DNA from: Stenotrophomonas lactitubi
GTDB taxonomy: Bacteria; Pseudomonadota; Gammaproteobacteria; Xanthomonadales; Xanthomonadaceae
Direction: 5' to 3'
DNA: 64,000 nt
Assembly: GCF_002803515.1 (NCBI RefSeq)
Contig: NZ_PHQX01000001.1
Coordinates: 1,302,001-1,366,000 of the forward strand
Shown: positions 54,910 to 64,000 of the stretch, piece by piece
Numbering within the stretch: the first letter of the stretch is position 1
Layout: each line of letters begins with the position of its first letter
Position numbers and translations under genes: made by a program
Notes under the pieces: generated by a model
What the model was told of the DNA's origin: nothing
What the model saw: the letters and a program-made list of their open reading frames with translations, nothing else
Databases searched by the model: none

Positions 54910-56810
54910 TGAGCGGGTCGCGGTACAGCGGGTGGACGCCAATCGTAGTTGTGGGCGATCGAGAGGTCGCAGCTCAACACGTGCCCGAAGCAAGGAAGCT
55001 GCTGGGCTTCGTGATCGACGAGGCCAAACGGAATGGCCTCGGGATCGCGAACCTGCGGCGGGAGTTGGAGGACGGCACGGTGCTGCTGGCAGAGAAGATC
55101 GGCGAGCTCCCGCGGGTCACGATCATTACTCCGGGCCCGCCACCGGAAGAGGAACCGCCGGAGCCCCGCGGGGGCTTCATTGTTTGGCCACGATGGGATG
55201 TGCCCACGGGCGATCCCGCGCAACGCGGTACGCAGGTGGACCCGACAGGCAATGACCCGACCGCGTGGCTGGAGTTCGCCGGCAGCCGGGTGGTGACCCG
55301 GTACTGGCGCCGATGGGACGTGGTCGACCAGATCCAGGGCGCCCGCTACGAGAGCTACAACCGGCCGGATCTGTATCCCGATGGGTTGTACTTCTTCGGG
55401 AACATCGACTGGAAGGACGGCGAGGATCTGGCGCTTTCGTTCTACGGATTCTGCTCGCGGTACGTGCACGACGTTGCCTTGCTCGACATCGGCGCGCGCT
55501 GGGTGCTGCAGCAGGGCCAGGCCCTGTTCGACCGGATTGCCTACCGCGACGAGCTGCAGCAGGATCCGCCGGAATACCTGTCGTGGCGGATCAACTCCGC
55601 CTGCGTGCGCAAGACGTCGGCTGGCGTTCAGGAGCTGGTGGTGGCATTCACCAACTACGCCCAGGGCCAACCCACCACGGCGCAGTCGGCCTTCGTGGCC
55701 TTCAGGCTCCGTCGGAACGAGGGGACGCCGCAGAAGGGTGACTGGGTCATCGAGCCCGGCAGCCACCGCCTACTGGGCATGACCCCAGGGCAGATCAACC
55801 CAGAAGGCAGCACGTCGGGGAACACTTTCGCCGATGCGGCCATGGCCTGGTTCTTCAATGGCGACGGAACGCGAGCGATTCGCACCGTCAACAGTGAGCA
55901 GACAGCGGGCGTTCCGCTGATCAACACGATGACCCAGGAGGTGGAGATCTCCGACAGCAGCATCACCCACACAGCGGTCCAGGCTGCCTACCTGCAGGGC
56001 AATTACGCAGGGAGCGGCGGCAACTTCGCCTTGGTCGCACCCACACGTGGCCTGGTCGTGTCCGACTTCGCCGGTATGGAGCGGAAGGACGCTTACCTGG
56101 CGCTGCGGCGGAGCGAGGGGCGGTTTGCTGTGGAGGCCAACAACTACCAGGGAATGGTGCGCGTGTCGGTGGTACTGGAGTTCGACGGTGGCGAGATCAC
56201 CCTGATCGATCGGGACTTCGCGGTCGGCAATGATCGCCAGGACTATCACCTGATGGCTTACATGGACGTGCGCCACAACCTGTTTTCAGGGTGGCGGATC
56301 CAGGGATTCAACGGGGCGCACACGATCCAGCCCTTTGCCTACATGGCCGGCCGGATGGTGTATGGCGAAGCAGAGGCGGTGGCATGGGATCCGAGCTCCG
56401 GTACCGCAGCGCCTTTCCCTGGCTTGGACACACGTGCACCTGGCGCGGTCACCGACGGCTTGGTGTTCGGCAGCTACTGGGTCGGCGCCGGCGGGTCTGG
56501 ATGGGGACCGCGCACACCGAACCAGTCCGGCGTCCTCTGGAACAAGCACCCTCGAGAGGGATTGATTGCGTTCGCCGGGTCTTCGCTGCTGGTCCCGCTG
56601 ATGATGGACCAACAGGGCGTCTACGACTTCCTGGGGTTCCCTTGGGCCGGCGGCTGGAACTACAGCAAGGGGCGCTACTGCGTCTCGATACCCGGCGCCT
56701 ACACCGGCGCTCTGAACTACGTGACGGGTCACGACCTGGGGGCCTTGCTCGGCGTTACCGCTGACGACCGGCGCTTCTACCCCCTGACCGTCTTACCCAA
56801 GCCCATTTAG
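54909..56810 (+). CDS. Large virion protein, unknown role
   Basis: A 633-residue protein. The N-terminal 70 residues are helical, followed by a Pro/Glu-rich linker (PGPPPEEEPPEPRGG) and then a large beta-rich domain with many Trp and Tyr, consistent with a tail-surface protein. No enzymatic motif recognised. Confidence 0.65.
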   Translation: MSGSRYSGWTPIVVVGDREVAAQHVPEARKLLGFVIDEAKRNGLGIANLRRELEDGTVLLAEKIGELPRVTIITPGPPPEEEPPEPRGGFIVWPRWDVPTGDPAQRGTQVDPTGNDPTAWLEFAGSRVVTRYWRRWDVVDQIQGARYESYNRPDLYPDGLYFFGNIDWKDGEDLALSFYGFCSRYVHDVALLDIGARWVLQQGQALFDRIAYRDELQQDPPEYLSWRINSACVRKTSAGVQELVVAFTNYAQGQPTTAQSAFVAFRLRRNEGTPQKGDWVIEPGSHRLLGMTPGQINPEGSTSGNTFADAAMAWFFNGDGTRAIRTVNSEQTAGVPLINTMTQEVEISDSSITHTAVQAAYLQGNYAGSGGNFALVAPTRGLVVSDFAGMERKDAYLALRRSEGRFAVEANNYQGMVRVSVVLEFDGGEITLIDRDFAVGNDRQDYHLMAYMDVRHNLFSGWRIQGFNGAHTIQPFAYMAGRMVYGEAEAVAWDPSSGTAAPFPGLDTRAPGAVTDGLVFGSYWVGAGGSGWGPRTPNQSGVLWNKHPREGLIAFAGSSLLVPLMMDQQGVYDFLGFPWAGGWNYSKGRYCVSIPGAYTGALNYVTGHDLGALLGVTADDRRFYPLTVLPKPI

Positions 56811-56818
56811 GAGCCTTC

Positions 56819-57292
56819 ATGGCAGTGAACACTTCCACGGGGTTCGAGGCGTCGATCCTCGGCCCATCGGCATTCGAAGCGATCTTCCGAGGCGGCTGTA
56901 TCGAGATCCGCACCGGGCCCCAACCTGAGACGGCAGATATGCCGGCGACAGGGGCGCTCCTGGCCCGTATCACGCTCGACGGTGGTGCCTGGCAGGCCGG
57001 CGTGTCGACCAATGGCCTGAGCTTCGTGCGCAACGGCCGCTACGTCTACAAGGACGCTGCCCAGCGCTGGGTTCTGCGTGGTCTCGCTGCCGGCACTGCA
57101 GGTTGGTTCCGGCTGGTCGGCAATGCGCCCGATGCCGGCGGAGTCTCCTTCGATTCCCCGCGGATCGACGGCGCGATCGGTCTGGACGACGACAGCCCGG
57201 GCGACTTCCAGATGCGCCTGCCCACTTTGGCCATGGCCACCGACACCGGTATCGAAATCGGTGAATGGTGGTTTGCGATCCCCCCACTCTGA
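56819..57292 (+). CDS. Virion protein, paralogue of the next gene
   Basis: A 157-residue beta-rich protein. The segment GCIEIRTGPQPETADMPATG and the later GAWQAGVSTNGLSFV follow a pattern shared with the next gene, suggesting duplication of a small tail module. Confidence 0.6.
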   Translation: MAVNTSTGFEASILGPSAFEAIFRGGCIEIRTGPQPETADMPATGALLARITLDGGAWQAGVSTNGLSFVRNGRYVYKDAAQRWVLRGLAAGTAGWFRLVGNAPDAGGVSFDSPRIDGAIGLDDDSPGDFQMRLPTLAMATDTGIEIGEWWFAIPPL

Positions 57293-57308
57293 CGAAGGAA
57301 TAAGCACC

Positions 57309-57779
57309 ATGACGATCTCCATCCCGCTCGCGCAGGCCCTCCTGGGTCAGGTCAAAAATGCTCTGGACGAGGGCTTCCTGTACGTGTTCGCCGGCCCGGT
57401 ACCGGCCAGTGCCGATGCTGCCTTGGACATGGTTGGCAGCCACACGCAGCTGGCGAAGCTGTCGGTCGACGGCGACGGCCTCACTTTCTCCGCGCCCGTT
57501 GGCAACGTGCTGCCAAAGGCCCCGAGCGAAGAATGGGAGGGGTTGATCCAGTTCGACGGCGCCAATGCCGGCGCGCCGAGCCTTTCGCCGACGTTCTATC
57601 GCTTCTGCGCCGCAGGTGATGACGGGCGCGGGGCTTCCACCGGTGTTCGCCTGCAGGGCACAGCGGGCGGGCCCGCCTCGAATGCTGCAGTTTTGTTCAG
57701 CAGTGACGTGATGACGGCCAACGGCAGCAACAGCACGGGCGTGAGCATCTTCAACGTGGTTGCCGATCAGGCCAGCTGA
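57309..57779 (+). CDS. Virion protein, paralogue of the previous gene
   Basis: A 156-residue beta-rich protein with GFLYVFAGPVPASADAALDM in the place of the corresponding GPxPxxAD segment of its neighbour. Probably a tail-surface subunit. Confidence 0.6.
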   Translation: MTISIPLAQALLGQVKNALDEGFLYVFAGPVPASADAALDMVGSHTQLAKLSVDGDGLTFSAPVGNVLPKAPSEEWEGLIQFDGANAGAPSLSPTFYRFCAAGDDGRGASTGVRLQGTAGGPASNAAVLFSSDVMTANGSNSTGVSIFNVVADQAS

Positions 57780-57780
57780 C

Positions 57781-58521
57781 ATGTTGTCCAAGCCGCCAGT
57801 CTCCAGGTACGTCCCTCCTCAGCCCGCGAAGCCGGCGGTGCCGTATCGGGCGTCCTACACCATCTGCGGCGCATCGCCGGCCCAGGGCTACTGGCGGCAG
57901 GAATGCAGCGAGGGTCGGATGCCAGCGCCAAAGGACAGCGCCGTGCAGCTGCCGAAGGACGCCACCATTCTCGGCTATGAAGAGCAGAACGGGGTCACCT
58001 ACGTTCGGTACATGATCTGCAGGAGCGTGTTCGTGCAGACCGCGCCACCCGGGCCTGTCACCTGCACGACCTACCCGGAACAGAAGGCAGAGCCGGCGAT
58101 GCCGGCCGTACCTCCGCGCGTGGAATACGACTCAGTCTTCCAGTGGAACGCCGGCGCCGACAGCGCCGACGAGCTCGATGGTGATGTCGCTATGCGGTTG
58201 ACCATGAGTAGGGCAGTGGGGGTCGTCGTAGGGCTTTCCGTCCTGGACGAAGCGGAGGTGTCCGATCCAGCCAGAATCCGCCACGGCTTGTACTTCCATC
58301 AAAGCGAGGGAGGGCGCCTGCAGGCTTGCGTTCTAGAACGCGGGCGTCGCATGACGCCTATCCGCTTCTATGACTCCCAGGACACGTGGGAGGTAAGGCG
58401 CGTCGGTGGCAGCGTCGACTACCTGCACGACGGCCATCGCTTCTACACGTCGCAACAAACCAGCCACGGGCTCGTGGTTGTCGGTTGCGCGATCTATGCG
58501 ACTGGAGATTTCATCGAATGA
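57781..58521 (+). CDS. Hypothetical virion protein
   Basis: A 246-residue protein with a Pro-rich N-terminus (MLSKPPVSRYVPPQPAKPAV), five or more Cys in the first half, and a C-terminal beta domain that resembles a lectin-type fold (YFHQSEGGRLQACVLERGRR). ATGA coupling to the next gene. Confidence 0.58.
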   Translation: MLSKPPVSRYVPPQPAKPAVPYRASYTICGASPAQGYWRQECSEGRMPAPKDSAVQLPKDATILGYEEQNGVTYVRYMICRSVFVQTAPPGPVTCTTYPEQKAEPAMPAVPPRVEYDSVFQWNAGADSADELDGDVAMRLTMSRAVGVVVGLSVLDEAEVSDPARIRHGLYFHQSEGGRLQACVLERGRRMTPIRFYDSQDTWEVRRVGGSVDYLHDGHRFYTSQQTSHGLVVVGCAIYATGDFIE

Positions 58522-59999
58522 CCATCGAGTTCCTGCAGCTGGAGCACACCACCACGGATGGGCGTGCCGCGGCCCTGTTGGCACTGCGGGTCGTAGGGGT
58601 TGGCCAAGGAGTTGGTGCCGCCGGAAGTGTCGTGCTAAGCCTGGGCTCGTCGGGACGTGGTCAGATCTACTTCGGCGGCGGCGTGGACCCGGTTATCCCT
58701 GCCAACGGCGCTGCCGCATTGAACCTGGGCACTTCCGGGCGGGGCTACTACCGGGACGTCGGCGGCGGTGCAGCGGCCATCCGATTGCGTGCCCGAGGCT
58801 TCCAGACTGCGTCGGGGCGCGGCGCCGGCGGGGCGCGCCTGGTCCTTCATGACAGTGGTCGGCAGGTCACCGCGCCGATGGCCTACGCGGGCCTTTCTGC
58901 CCGACCGCGGATGATCTCCGCCTTCGGCGGGCGCTGGTTCGCTTCGCCGCGTTCATCGCTGGCCGTCGGAGAGACCCGGAGCAGCATGCCAACGCACGTG
59001 CTGAACGAAGTGCTCTCCATCGATGAGAGCCGGCGCAGCGCGCTGCTGGCCAGCTGCAGGACGGTGGACACGCTGAGCCTGGAAGACGCAGCGGCAGTGG
59101 TGTTCATGCTGCTGGTCGAGGAGGGAGTCAGCTTCAGCTCCGAGATCCACGCTGATGCGATCAAGCTGGAGCGCGTCATTGATCGCCTGCTGGTGCTGGG
59201 GATCGCCAATTCCTACGCAGACGCGCTCAATGCCCTGGTCGGCGGCCTCTGGTTCGGCGCCCTGACCGAGGCGCTACGCACTGAGACAGTCATCGATGGA
59301 CTTCTGGGCACGGAAGTGGTGGCCAGCCTGCAGCGCGCCGCAGAGCGCGTGGTGGACGGCATGTTGGCAGACACCGCGGCATTCGAGGTCGGTACCGGCG
59401 TGGTCATGGTGGACGAGCAGCTGCTCGTCGGCGCCGCCGGCGGCGCCACGGCCGAGCTGGCCCAACTGCTGAGGGATGGGGTGGGATTCGTGACCCGACT
59501 GGCGCTGGACACTGGCGAGTACGTGGCATGGGTCATGAACACCGAAAGCCGCGCACTGAGTCGTTACACCCAGTATCCATTCAACAGCTTCGCCAAGATC
59601 GGCGGTCGCTACTACGCCGCGGCTGCGGACGGCTTGCATCGGCTTGATGGCGACGACGACGACGGCACACCGATCGCTGCGCGGCTGCGGCTGGGCCTTT
59701 CTGCTCTGGGCACGCGCCGCCTGAAGCGACTGCCCGAGGCATTCGTCGGTTACACCGCTTCGGGGGCTCTGCTGCTGCATGTGATCACGGTCAACGAGCA
59801 GAGCGGTCAGAAGGAAGCGGCCATATACCGAATCCTGGAGCGTCCGGCGTCGAGCGAGCGGGAAACCCGCTGGAAGCTGGGAAAGGGGATCAAGGCCGTC
59901 GACTTCGACTTCGTGATCGAGAACGTTGACGGCGCCGACTTCGAGCTCGCAGCCATCGACTTCAGGCCGATCTATCTTGATCGCCGGACCAGGGGATGA
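58518..59999 (+). CDS. Virion protein with Gly-rich N-terminal region
   Basis: A 493-residue protein: a Gly/Ala-rich beta region (1-130), a long helical middle (VLNEVLSIDESRRSALLASC and following) and a C-terminal beta domain (FVGYTASGALLLHVITVNEQ). Probably a tail or ejection component. ATGA overlap upstream; the next ATG overlaps its stop. Confidence 0.6.
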   Translation: MTIEFLQLEHTTTDGRAAALLALRVVGVGQGVGAAGSVVLSLGSSGRGQIYFGGGVDPVIPANGAAALNLGTSGRGYYRDVGGGAAAIRLRARGFQTASGRGAGGARLVLHDSGRQVTAPMAYAGLSARPRMISAFGGRWFASPRSSLAVGETRSSMPTHVLNEVLSIDESRRSALLASCRTVDTLSLEDAAAVVFMLLVEEGVSFSSEIHADAIKLERVIDRLLVLGIANSYADALNALVGGLWFGALTEALRTETVIDGLLGTEVVASLQRAAERVVDGMLADTAAFEVGTGVVMVDEQLLVGAAGGATAELAQLLRDGVGFVTRLALDTGEYVAWVMNTESRALSRYTQYPFNSFAKIGGRYYAAAADGLHRLDGDDDDGTPIAARLRLGLSALGTRRLKRLPEAFVGYTASGALLLHVITVNEQSGQKEAAIYRILERPASSERETRWKLGKGIKAVDFDFVIENVDGADFELAAIDFRPIYLDRRTRG

Positions 60000-60343
60000 C
60001 CATGGCAGGACCTTGTTTCTGGCGCGAGCCATTCAACCTTGTTCAGGACTGCGGTGAAGACCCTCAGCCCAGCGACTGGATTCTCACCTTCAACAACGGA
60101 TACGTGGACGGCGAAGAGGCGGCCTTGCTTCCAGGCTTCGTCCCAGGTGGCGATTTCATGCTGACGATTGAAGGCGACGTGGACGGTCGCACGCTCGAGA
60201 TGCGCTATCTCAATGCCAGCGACCGCTATGACTCGTACTACATGGGCAACCCGACCAGCTACAACGGCCCCGATGGGGCCGCCGCCGTAGCAACGCAGGG
60301 TTCGAATAGTTGGGACGTATCGATCTACGTCCTGTGGAGCTGA
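59996..60343 (+). CDS. Small hypothetical virion protein
   Basis: A 115-residue acidic, aromatic-rich protein, starting MTMAGPCFWREPFNLVQDCG. Four-base overlap with the preceding gene; ATG at 60002 is an alternative start. No family recognised. Confidence 0.58.
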   Translation: MTMAGPCFWREPFNLVQDCGEDPQPSDWILTFNNGYVDGEEAALLPGFVPGGDFMLTIEGDVDGRTLEMRYLNASDRYDSYYMGNPTSYNGPDGAAAVATQGSNSWDVSIYVLWS

Positions 60344-60357
60344 CCGGAGAAGCATGA

Positions 60358-62247
60358 ATGGCAACTACCTGGTGTCCTGACCTGTCGGCGGATGCCGCAA
60401 TCACGCTGGTCGGTAGCGCGCATGACAAGTTCATGGAGCTGGGCTCGACCACGTACAACATGGCCGTGTCCAACCTGCAGGGCCTCAACAGCGTCCGGCT
60501 GGATCCGATCGACTTCAACGTTGACTTCCGCTTCGCGGATCCGCAGGCCACGTTCCAGCGGCCGCGCCGCCCCGACCTGGATGAAGGGGCCCTGGAATTC
60601 CGCGCCCCGGATGTGCCCCTACCCAGCGCGCCGGGCTTCGTTGCCGCCCCGATCTCGATCAGCGAAGCGCCCGAGCTCGACGCCCAACCACCGACGCTGG
60701 CGTTTGGAGCGAAGCCCACCACGCCGAACGTGGTCGAGCCGACTCTTCCTGTGGACCCGGCGCCGATCGTGCTGCCGATGGAGCCCACCTATGTCCTGCC
60801 GCAGGTGCCGACGTTCGAGGCACTGAACCTGCCCGATGTGCCGAACATTGCCTTGCCGGAGTTCGACGCGGAGAAGCCCATCTTCATCGAGCCGCCGTTC
60901 AACGACACCTGGCAGTTCGAGGCTGCGCCCTACGTCAGCACGCTGGTGGATACGCTCACCGCCACGCTGAAGCCCATGATCGTCGGCAGCCAGGCGCTAC
61001 CAAGGATCATCGAAGACGCGATCTTCCAGCGTGCCCGCAGCCGCATCGAGTTGGACACCCAGCGGAACGTGGATCAGGCCGTATCGGAGTTTGCCGCCCG
61101 TGGCTTTGCCGAGCCCCAGGGCATGCTGGCCGGAAGGATCCTGGAGGTCCGGCAAACCGGGCAGGGCGCCGTGGCCGAGGCCTCTCGTGATGCGGCGATC
61201 AAGCAGTTCGAAGAATCGCTGGCCAACCAACGTATGGCCATAGCTCAGGGCGCGGCGCTGGAAGGGACGCTGGCGCAGCTGCACACCGACGAGCAGAAGC
61301 TGATGCTGCAGGCGGCGACGTTCCAGCGCGAAACCGTCATCGCCGTGCTGAACGCCAGGATCTCGGTCTTCAACGCACGCCTGCAGGCCTACCAAACCGA
61401 CGCCCAGGTGCTGCGCGATCGCATCCAGGCGGAGCTGGCCAAGGTCGAGGTGTTCCGGGCCCAGATCGAAGGTGAGCGAGCACGCGGTGAGATCAATGAG
61501 CAGCGGGTGCGCCTCTACGAATCGCAGCTGCGCGGCGTCACCACCTTGGCCGACTTCTATCGCACCCGCGTCGAGGCGGTGAAGGTGCAGGCCGACATCA
61601 ACCGTTTCGGCATCGACAAGTATCGCGCGCAGGTTGACGCCTATGAGGCGCGCTGGCGTGCCCACGTCGCCGAGTGGCAGGGCTATACGGCGAGCGTGGA
61701 GGGTGAGGGCAAACGGGCGGATCTGTATCGCACGCTGGTCGACGCCAACGCCAAGCGGGTCGATGCCTGGACGGCCAGCAACAACATGCAATTTGAGGCC
61801 GAGCGCCTGCGCATGGCTCAGCACGGGGTTGACCTGGACGTGTGGCGCGCCGGCATCACCCGTTGGGACGCGACGCTGAGCGGCGAGCGCGCTCGACTGG
61901 CAGCTGTCGGCCAGGCCTTCGACGCGAAGGCGCGGATCTACAGCGCCGACGCCGGTGTGGAGCAGACGGCCTCGGCCGCGGCCGATCGCAGTTTCGAGCT
62001 CGGACTGGCGAGGGAACGCGCCGACGTCGACGTTCAGCTGCAGCAGGCCCAGATGCGCGTCCAGCAAATGCTCGGCCTGCTGGCGCAGTCGGCGGAGATC
62101 CAGCGGGCAAAGGCCCAGATCTCCAGCCAGCTCGCCGCAAGCACGATGAGCGCCGTCAACTACGGGGCCAGCGTTTCCAGCGGCCGCAGCAAATCCAACT
62201 CCTGCTCGCAGAACTACAGCTTCCAGGGCGAGATCGCGGACGCCTGA
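60358..62247 (+). CDS. Long coiled-coil virion protein
   Basis: A 629-residue protein. Residues 60-200 are Pro-rich and repetitive in style (PDVPLPSAPG, PTLPVDPAPIVLPMEPTYVL). Residues 215-600 form an almost unbroken helical coiled coil (EVFRAQIEGERARGEINEQR and similar), suggesting a fibre, needle or internal ejection protein. Confidence 0.65.
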   Translation: MATTWCPDLSADAAITLVGSAHDKFMELGSTTYNMAVSNLQGLNSVRLDPIDFNVDFRFADPQATFQRPRRPDLDEGALEFRAPDVPLPSAPGFVAAPISISEAPELDAQPPTLAFGAKPTTPNVVEPTLPVDPAPIVLPMEPTYVLPQVPTFEALNLPDVPNIALPEFDAEKPIFIEPPFNDTWQFEAAPYVSTLVDTLTATLKPMIVGSQALPRIIEDAIFQRARSRIELDTQRNVDQAVSEFAARGFAEPQGMLAGRILEVRQTGQGAVAEASRDAAIKQFEESLANQRMAIAQGAALEGTLAQLHTDEQKLMLQAATFQRETVIAVLNARISVFNARLQAYQTDAQVLRDRIQAELAKVEVFRAQIEGERARGEINEQRVRLYESQLRGVTTLADFYRTRVEAVKVQADINRFGIDKYRAQVDAYEARWRAHVAEWQGYTASVEGEGKRADLYRTLVDANAKRVDAWTASNNMQFEAERLRMAQHGVDLDVWRAGITRWDATLSGERARLAAVGQAFDAKARIYSADAGVEQTASAAADRSFELGLARERADVDVQLQQAQMRVQQMLGLLAQSAEIQRAKAQISSQLAASTMSAVNYGASVSSGRSKSNSCSQNYSFQGEIADA

Positions 62248-62276
62248 TCCGCCTCAACTTTCAAAAGGGGAATCGC

Positions 62277-63773
62277 ATGGCCATCAACGATCGAGACGAA
62301 CTGAACCCCGCCGGCGCCGCGCCCGGGCAGCCACGCATTGCACCCCGCCCGAGCCCAGGCACTGCGTTTGGCTCGGCGTTGCGGAGCGGTGTCGCTGGGA
62401 CCGCCACGATGGCGCGGCAGGCCGCCGGTGCAGGCCTGCGCGCGGCCGGCACCGTCGCCGACGCCGTGACGGCACCAGGTCGCGAAGCTGCAGGGTTCGT
62501 GCGTGATGCAGGCCGCGCCGCCGTCGGCGCTGCGCCGTCGCCACAACAGGGCCAGCCGTTGAGGGCGCCCAGCCAGCTCAATCCGATTGGTGGCGCTGGC
62601 AGCGCGCTGAGCCGCATCGCGCCGGTGGGACTCGGCGGCGCGGCGAAGCCGAAACCGACGTTCGGCGGCGTGACCTCGAGCGTCGACTCGACTGCAGGTC
62701 TCGCTGGTTCGCGCCTGGCTGGGCGTCCGTCGATCGGGGCGAACTTCACCGGTGTCAGTTCCAGCGTGAGTTCCACGGCGCCTCTGGCGGGTGCTGCAGG
62801 TGCTGCAGCTCCCCGGGCGGCCACCGCTCCCGCAGCAGCTGCCCCGAGCACCTACACGACGCAGGACGGCCGCACCGCCACGTTGCCGGCGGGCATCTCC
62901 CGCACCGTGGATGCCAACGGCAATTCGGTGTTCACCGGGTCCGCCGCAACGATCGCAGCCAGCGGCGGTGCTGCTGCCGCGCCGACCAGCGGCACCTTGG
63001 CACCTACGGTGTCACCCCTTGCGGCTGCACCTGCAGCACCGACAGTGGTGGCACCGCGGCCAACCCCGCAGATCGTGCAGCGAGGGCGTCAGGGCGGGAT
63101 CATCGAGAATCCCGCCGACACCACGGTGGACAAGCTCACCCGAGCCATGGGCAGCGCCAGCCTGAAAGGCAGCCCGAGCGGCCGCGCCGCAGTAGCGCAG
63201 GCAATCCTCGGCGAGGCCGGCGCGCGCCAGGGCGAGCGCGCATCTGCACTCCGCACACAGGATGAGGCCGACCTTGCTGCTGGCCAGGTCAACGCGGTCG
63301 CGGCTCAGGGCGACGCCAACCGCGCGCTGCAGAGCGGTCAGTTCAACGCACAGATGCAGGACAACGCTGCCAGCCGGCAAGCGTCGCTGGAAACCGCCCG
63401 CATTGCTCGCCGGCCAGAGATCTCGGTGGCGGCCGACGGCAGCATGGGTGTTGTAGGTGGCGACGGTAGTTGGCGGGCCGTAACGGGCGCCGACGGCCAG
63501 AACGTGCGTGCCGCCCAGGCACCGCGCCAGACCGGCGAGCTCACCGATGCCGACCGCCTGAAGTCCTACACCGATCGATTCAACGCCATTTCCGGGAACG
63601 TCACGATGGACGAAGCCGCGAAGACGGCCGCTCTGTCCCAGCTCGATGCGGATCCACTGTATGCGGGGCTGCGCCCACAAGAAGCCGCGCCCGTGGCTGG
63701 AGCGCGTAAGGCCCCAGACGGGAACTGGTACGTGCAGAACAATGACGGAAGCTACTCGAAGGTGAATCTCTGA
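62277..63773 (+). CDS. Ala/Gly/Pro-rich virion protein
   Basis: A 498-residue protein, mostly low complexity. Two near repeats occur (FGGVTSSVDSTAGLAG and FTGVSSSVSSTAPLAG), and then a helical C-terminal third with a short beta end (KAPDGNWYVQNNDGSYSKVN). Such disordered proteins are often ejected with the DNA in podoviruses. AAAAGGGG precedes the ATG. Confidence 0.6.
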   Translation: MAINDRDELNPAGAAPGQPRIAPRPSPGTAFGSALRSGVAGTATMARQAAGAGLRAAGTVADAVTAPGREAAGFVRDAGRAAVGAAPSPQQGQPLRAPSQLNPIGGAGSALSRIAPVGLGGAAKPKPTFGGVTSSVDSTAGLAGSRLAGRPSIGANFTGVSSSVSSTAPLAGAAGAAAPRAATAPAAAAPSTYTTQDGRTATLPAGISRTVDANGNSVFTGSAATIAASGGAAAAPTSGTLAPTVSPLAAAPAAPTVVAPRPTPQIVQRGRQGGIIENPADTTVDKLTRAMGSASLKGSPSGRAAVAQAILGEAGARQGERASALRTQDEADLAAGQVNAVAAQGDANRALQSGQFNAQMQDNAASRQASLETARIARRPEISVAADGSMGVVGGDGSWRAVTGADGQNVRAAQAPRQTGELTDADRLKSYTDRFNAISGNVTMDEAAKTAALSQLDADPLYAGLRPQEAAPVAGARKAPDGNWYVQNNDGSYSKVNL

Positions 63774-64000
63774 TGGCAACGTTCGAAAAGGTCGATGGGA
63801 ATCCCTTTGGCGCCGGAGCAGCAGCAGCGGCGCCAGCACCCGCCCCCGCAGCCACCGACAAGGTTGCGCGCCGACCGACGCTTTCCCCCGTGCAGGGTGA
63901 CCCGTTCCAGAAGGTTGCCAAGCGTCCGGAGCGCTCTTGGGGCGAGGCCATCAAGGACACCGGCCTGGGGATCGCCGCCGGCGCGGCCAACATCATCGGC
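63773..64000 (+). CDS. Virion protein, 5' part only
   Basis: The first 76 codons of a gene that runs off the window, TGATG-coupled to the previous one. It opens with a Pro/Ala-rich stretch (MATFEKVDGNPFGAGAAAAA) and then EAIKDTGLGIAAGAANIIG, an amphipathic segment typical of large internal virion proteins, often with transglycosylase domains further on. Confidence 0.6.
   Translation, partial: MATFEKVDGNPFGAGAAAAAPAPAPAATDKVARRPTLSPVQGDPFQKVAKRPERSWGEAIKDTGLGIAAGAANIIG

Larger units (their letters stand above)
19191..64000. mobile_element. Podovirus-like prophage, left part (right end outside window)
   Basis: A continuous block of phage genes: integrase, excisionase, leftward early operon, repressor/Cro switch with paired operators, O- and P-like replication genes, holin/endolysin/spanin, tail fibres, terminases, P22-like portal, N4-gp56-type capsid, adaptor and virion proteins. 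No tape-measure or sheath gene is seen, which favours a short-tailed virion. attL is not resolved; the left limit is taken as the gap beside the integrase. All expected modules look intact, so the element could be inducible. Confidence 0.9.

Noticed and set aside
17400..64000. CRISPR array
   Set aside because: The repeats seen (iterons, 11-bp tandem, palindromes) are too short and lack unique 30-bp spacers; no cas genes are present.

Overview
The window is high-GC gammaproteobacterial DNA and almost certainly comes from Stenotrophomonas maltophilia or a close relative. The evidence is an inverted pair of GTAG-type REP (SMAG-like) repeats near the left end, and a complete efflux locus in the order smeRv / smeU1-smeV-smeW-smeU2-smeX, which is the SmeVWX system of that species. 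Names come from recognition of families and gene order, not from a database search.

Positions 1-17326 are host chromosome. They hold the tail of an OmpA-like gene, the SmeVWX locus (LysR regulator divergent from a five-gene operon with a terminator at 9371-9404), a VOC/glyoxalase-like protein, a small membrane protein, a secreted endonuclease/exonuclease/phosphatase-family protein, a LuxR-type regulator in an apparent operon with hchA, three small secreted proteins, a lipoprotein alpha/beta hydrolase, an ICMT-like membrane methyltransferase, and the tmRNA gene ssrA (minus strand, 16934-17326) with its terminator.

Between ssrA and the phage integrase sits a less GC-rich DUF262/DUF1524 protein (17526-19190). 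It is related to GmrSD-type nucleases and is probably defence cargo.

From about 19191 to the right edge lies a temperate phage with podovirus-like head and tail genes. Its right end is outside the window. The leftward early operon (28741 to 19274) runs from small regulators through rdgC, a cupin-like protein, an HNH protein and a PP-loop (PAPS-reductase family) protein to excisionase and integrase. A lambda-like immunity region follows at 28742-29720: a small XRE repressor and a divergent Cro-like gene, flanked by two matching operator pairs. The rightward early operon has small coiled-coil genes, an O-like replication protein, a P-like protein, two nuclease-fold proteins and a zinc-ribbon protein where an antiterminator is often found. 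The O-like gene contains a striking array of 12 ACCGGT-centred iterons with fixed spacing, followed by an AT-richer repeat, so it is a candidate intragenic replication origin.

The late region starts with a divergent accessory pair, palindromic repeats, a terminator-like hairpin and a phage-borne initiator-like tRNA-Met(CAT). Then come lysis genes (holin, SAR-type endolysin, spanins), a tail-fibre module with a GC dip, terminases, a P22-like portal, scaffold, an N4-gp56-type capsid protein, adaptor and tail genes, and long coiled-coil and Ala-rich virion proteins cut by the window edge. Genes within each operon overlap by 4-20 bases, which suggests translational coupling.

The most interesting items are the iteron array, the initiator-like tRNA, the operator architecture, the tail-to-tail overlapping small gene pairs at 30039-31162, and the DUF262/DUF1524 gene beside ssrA.
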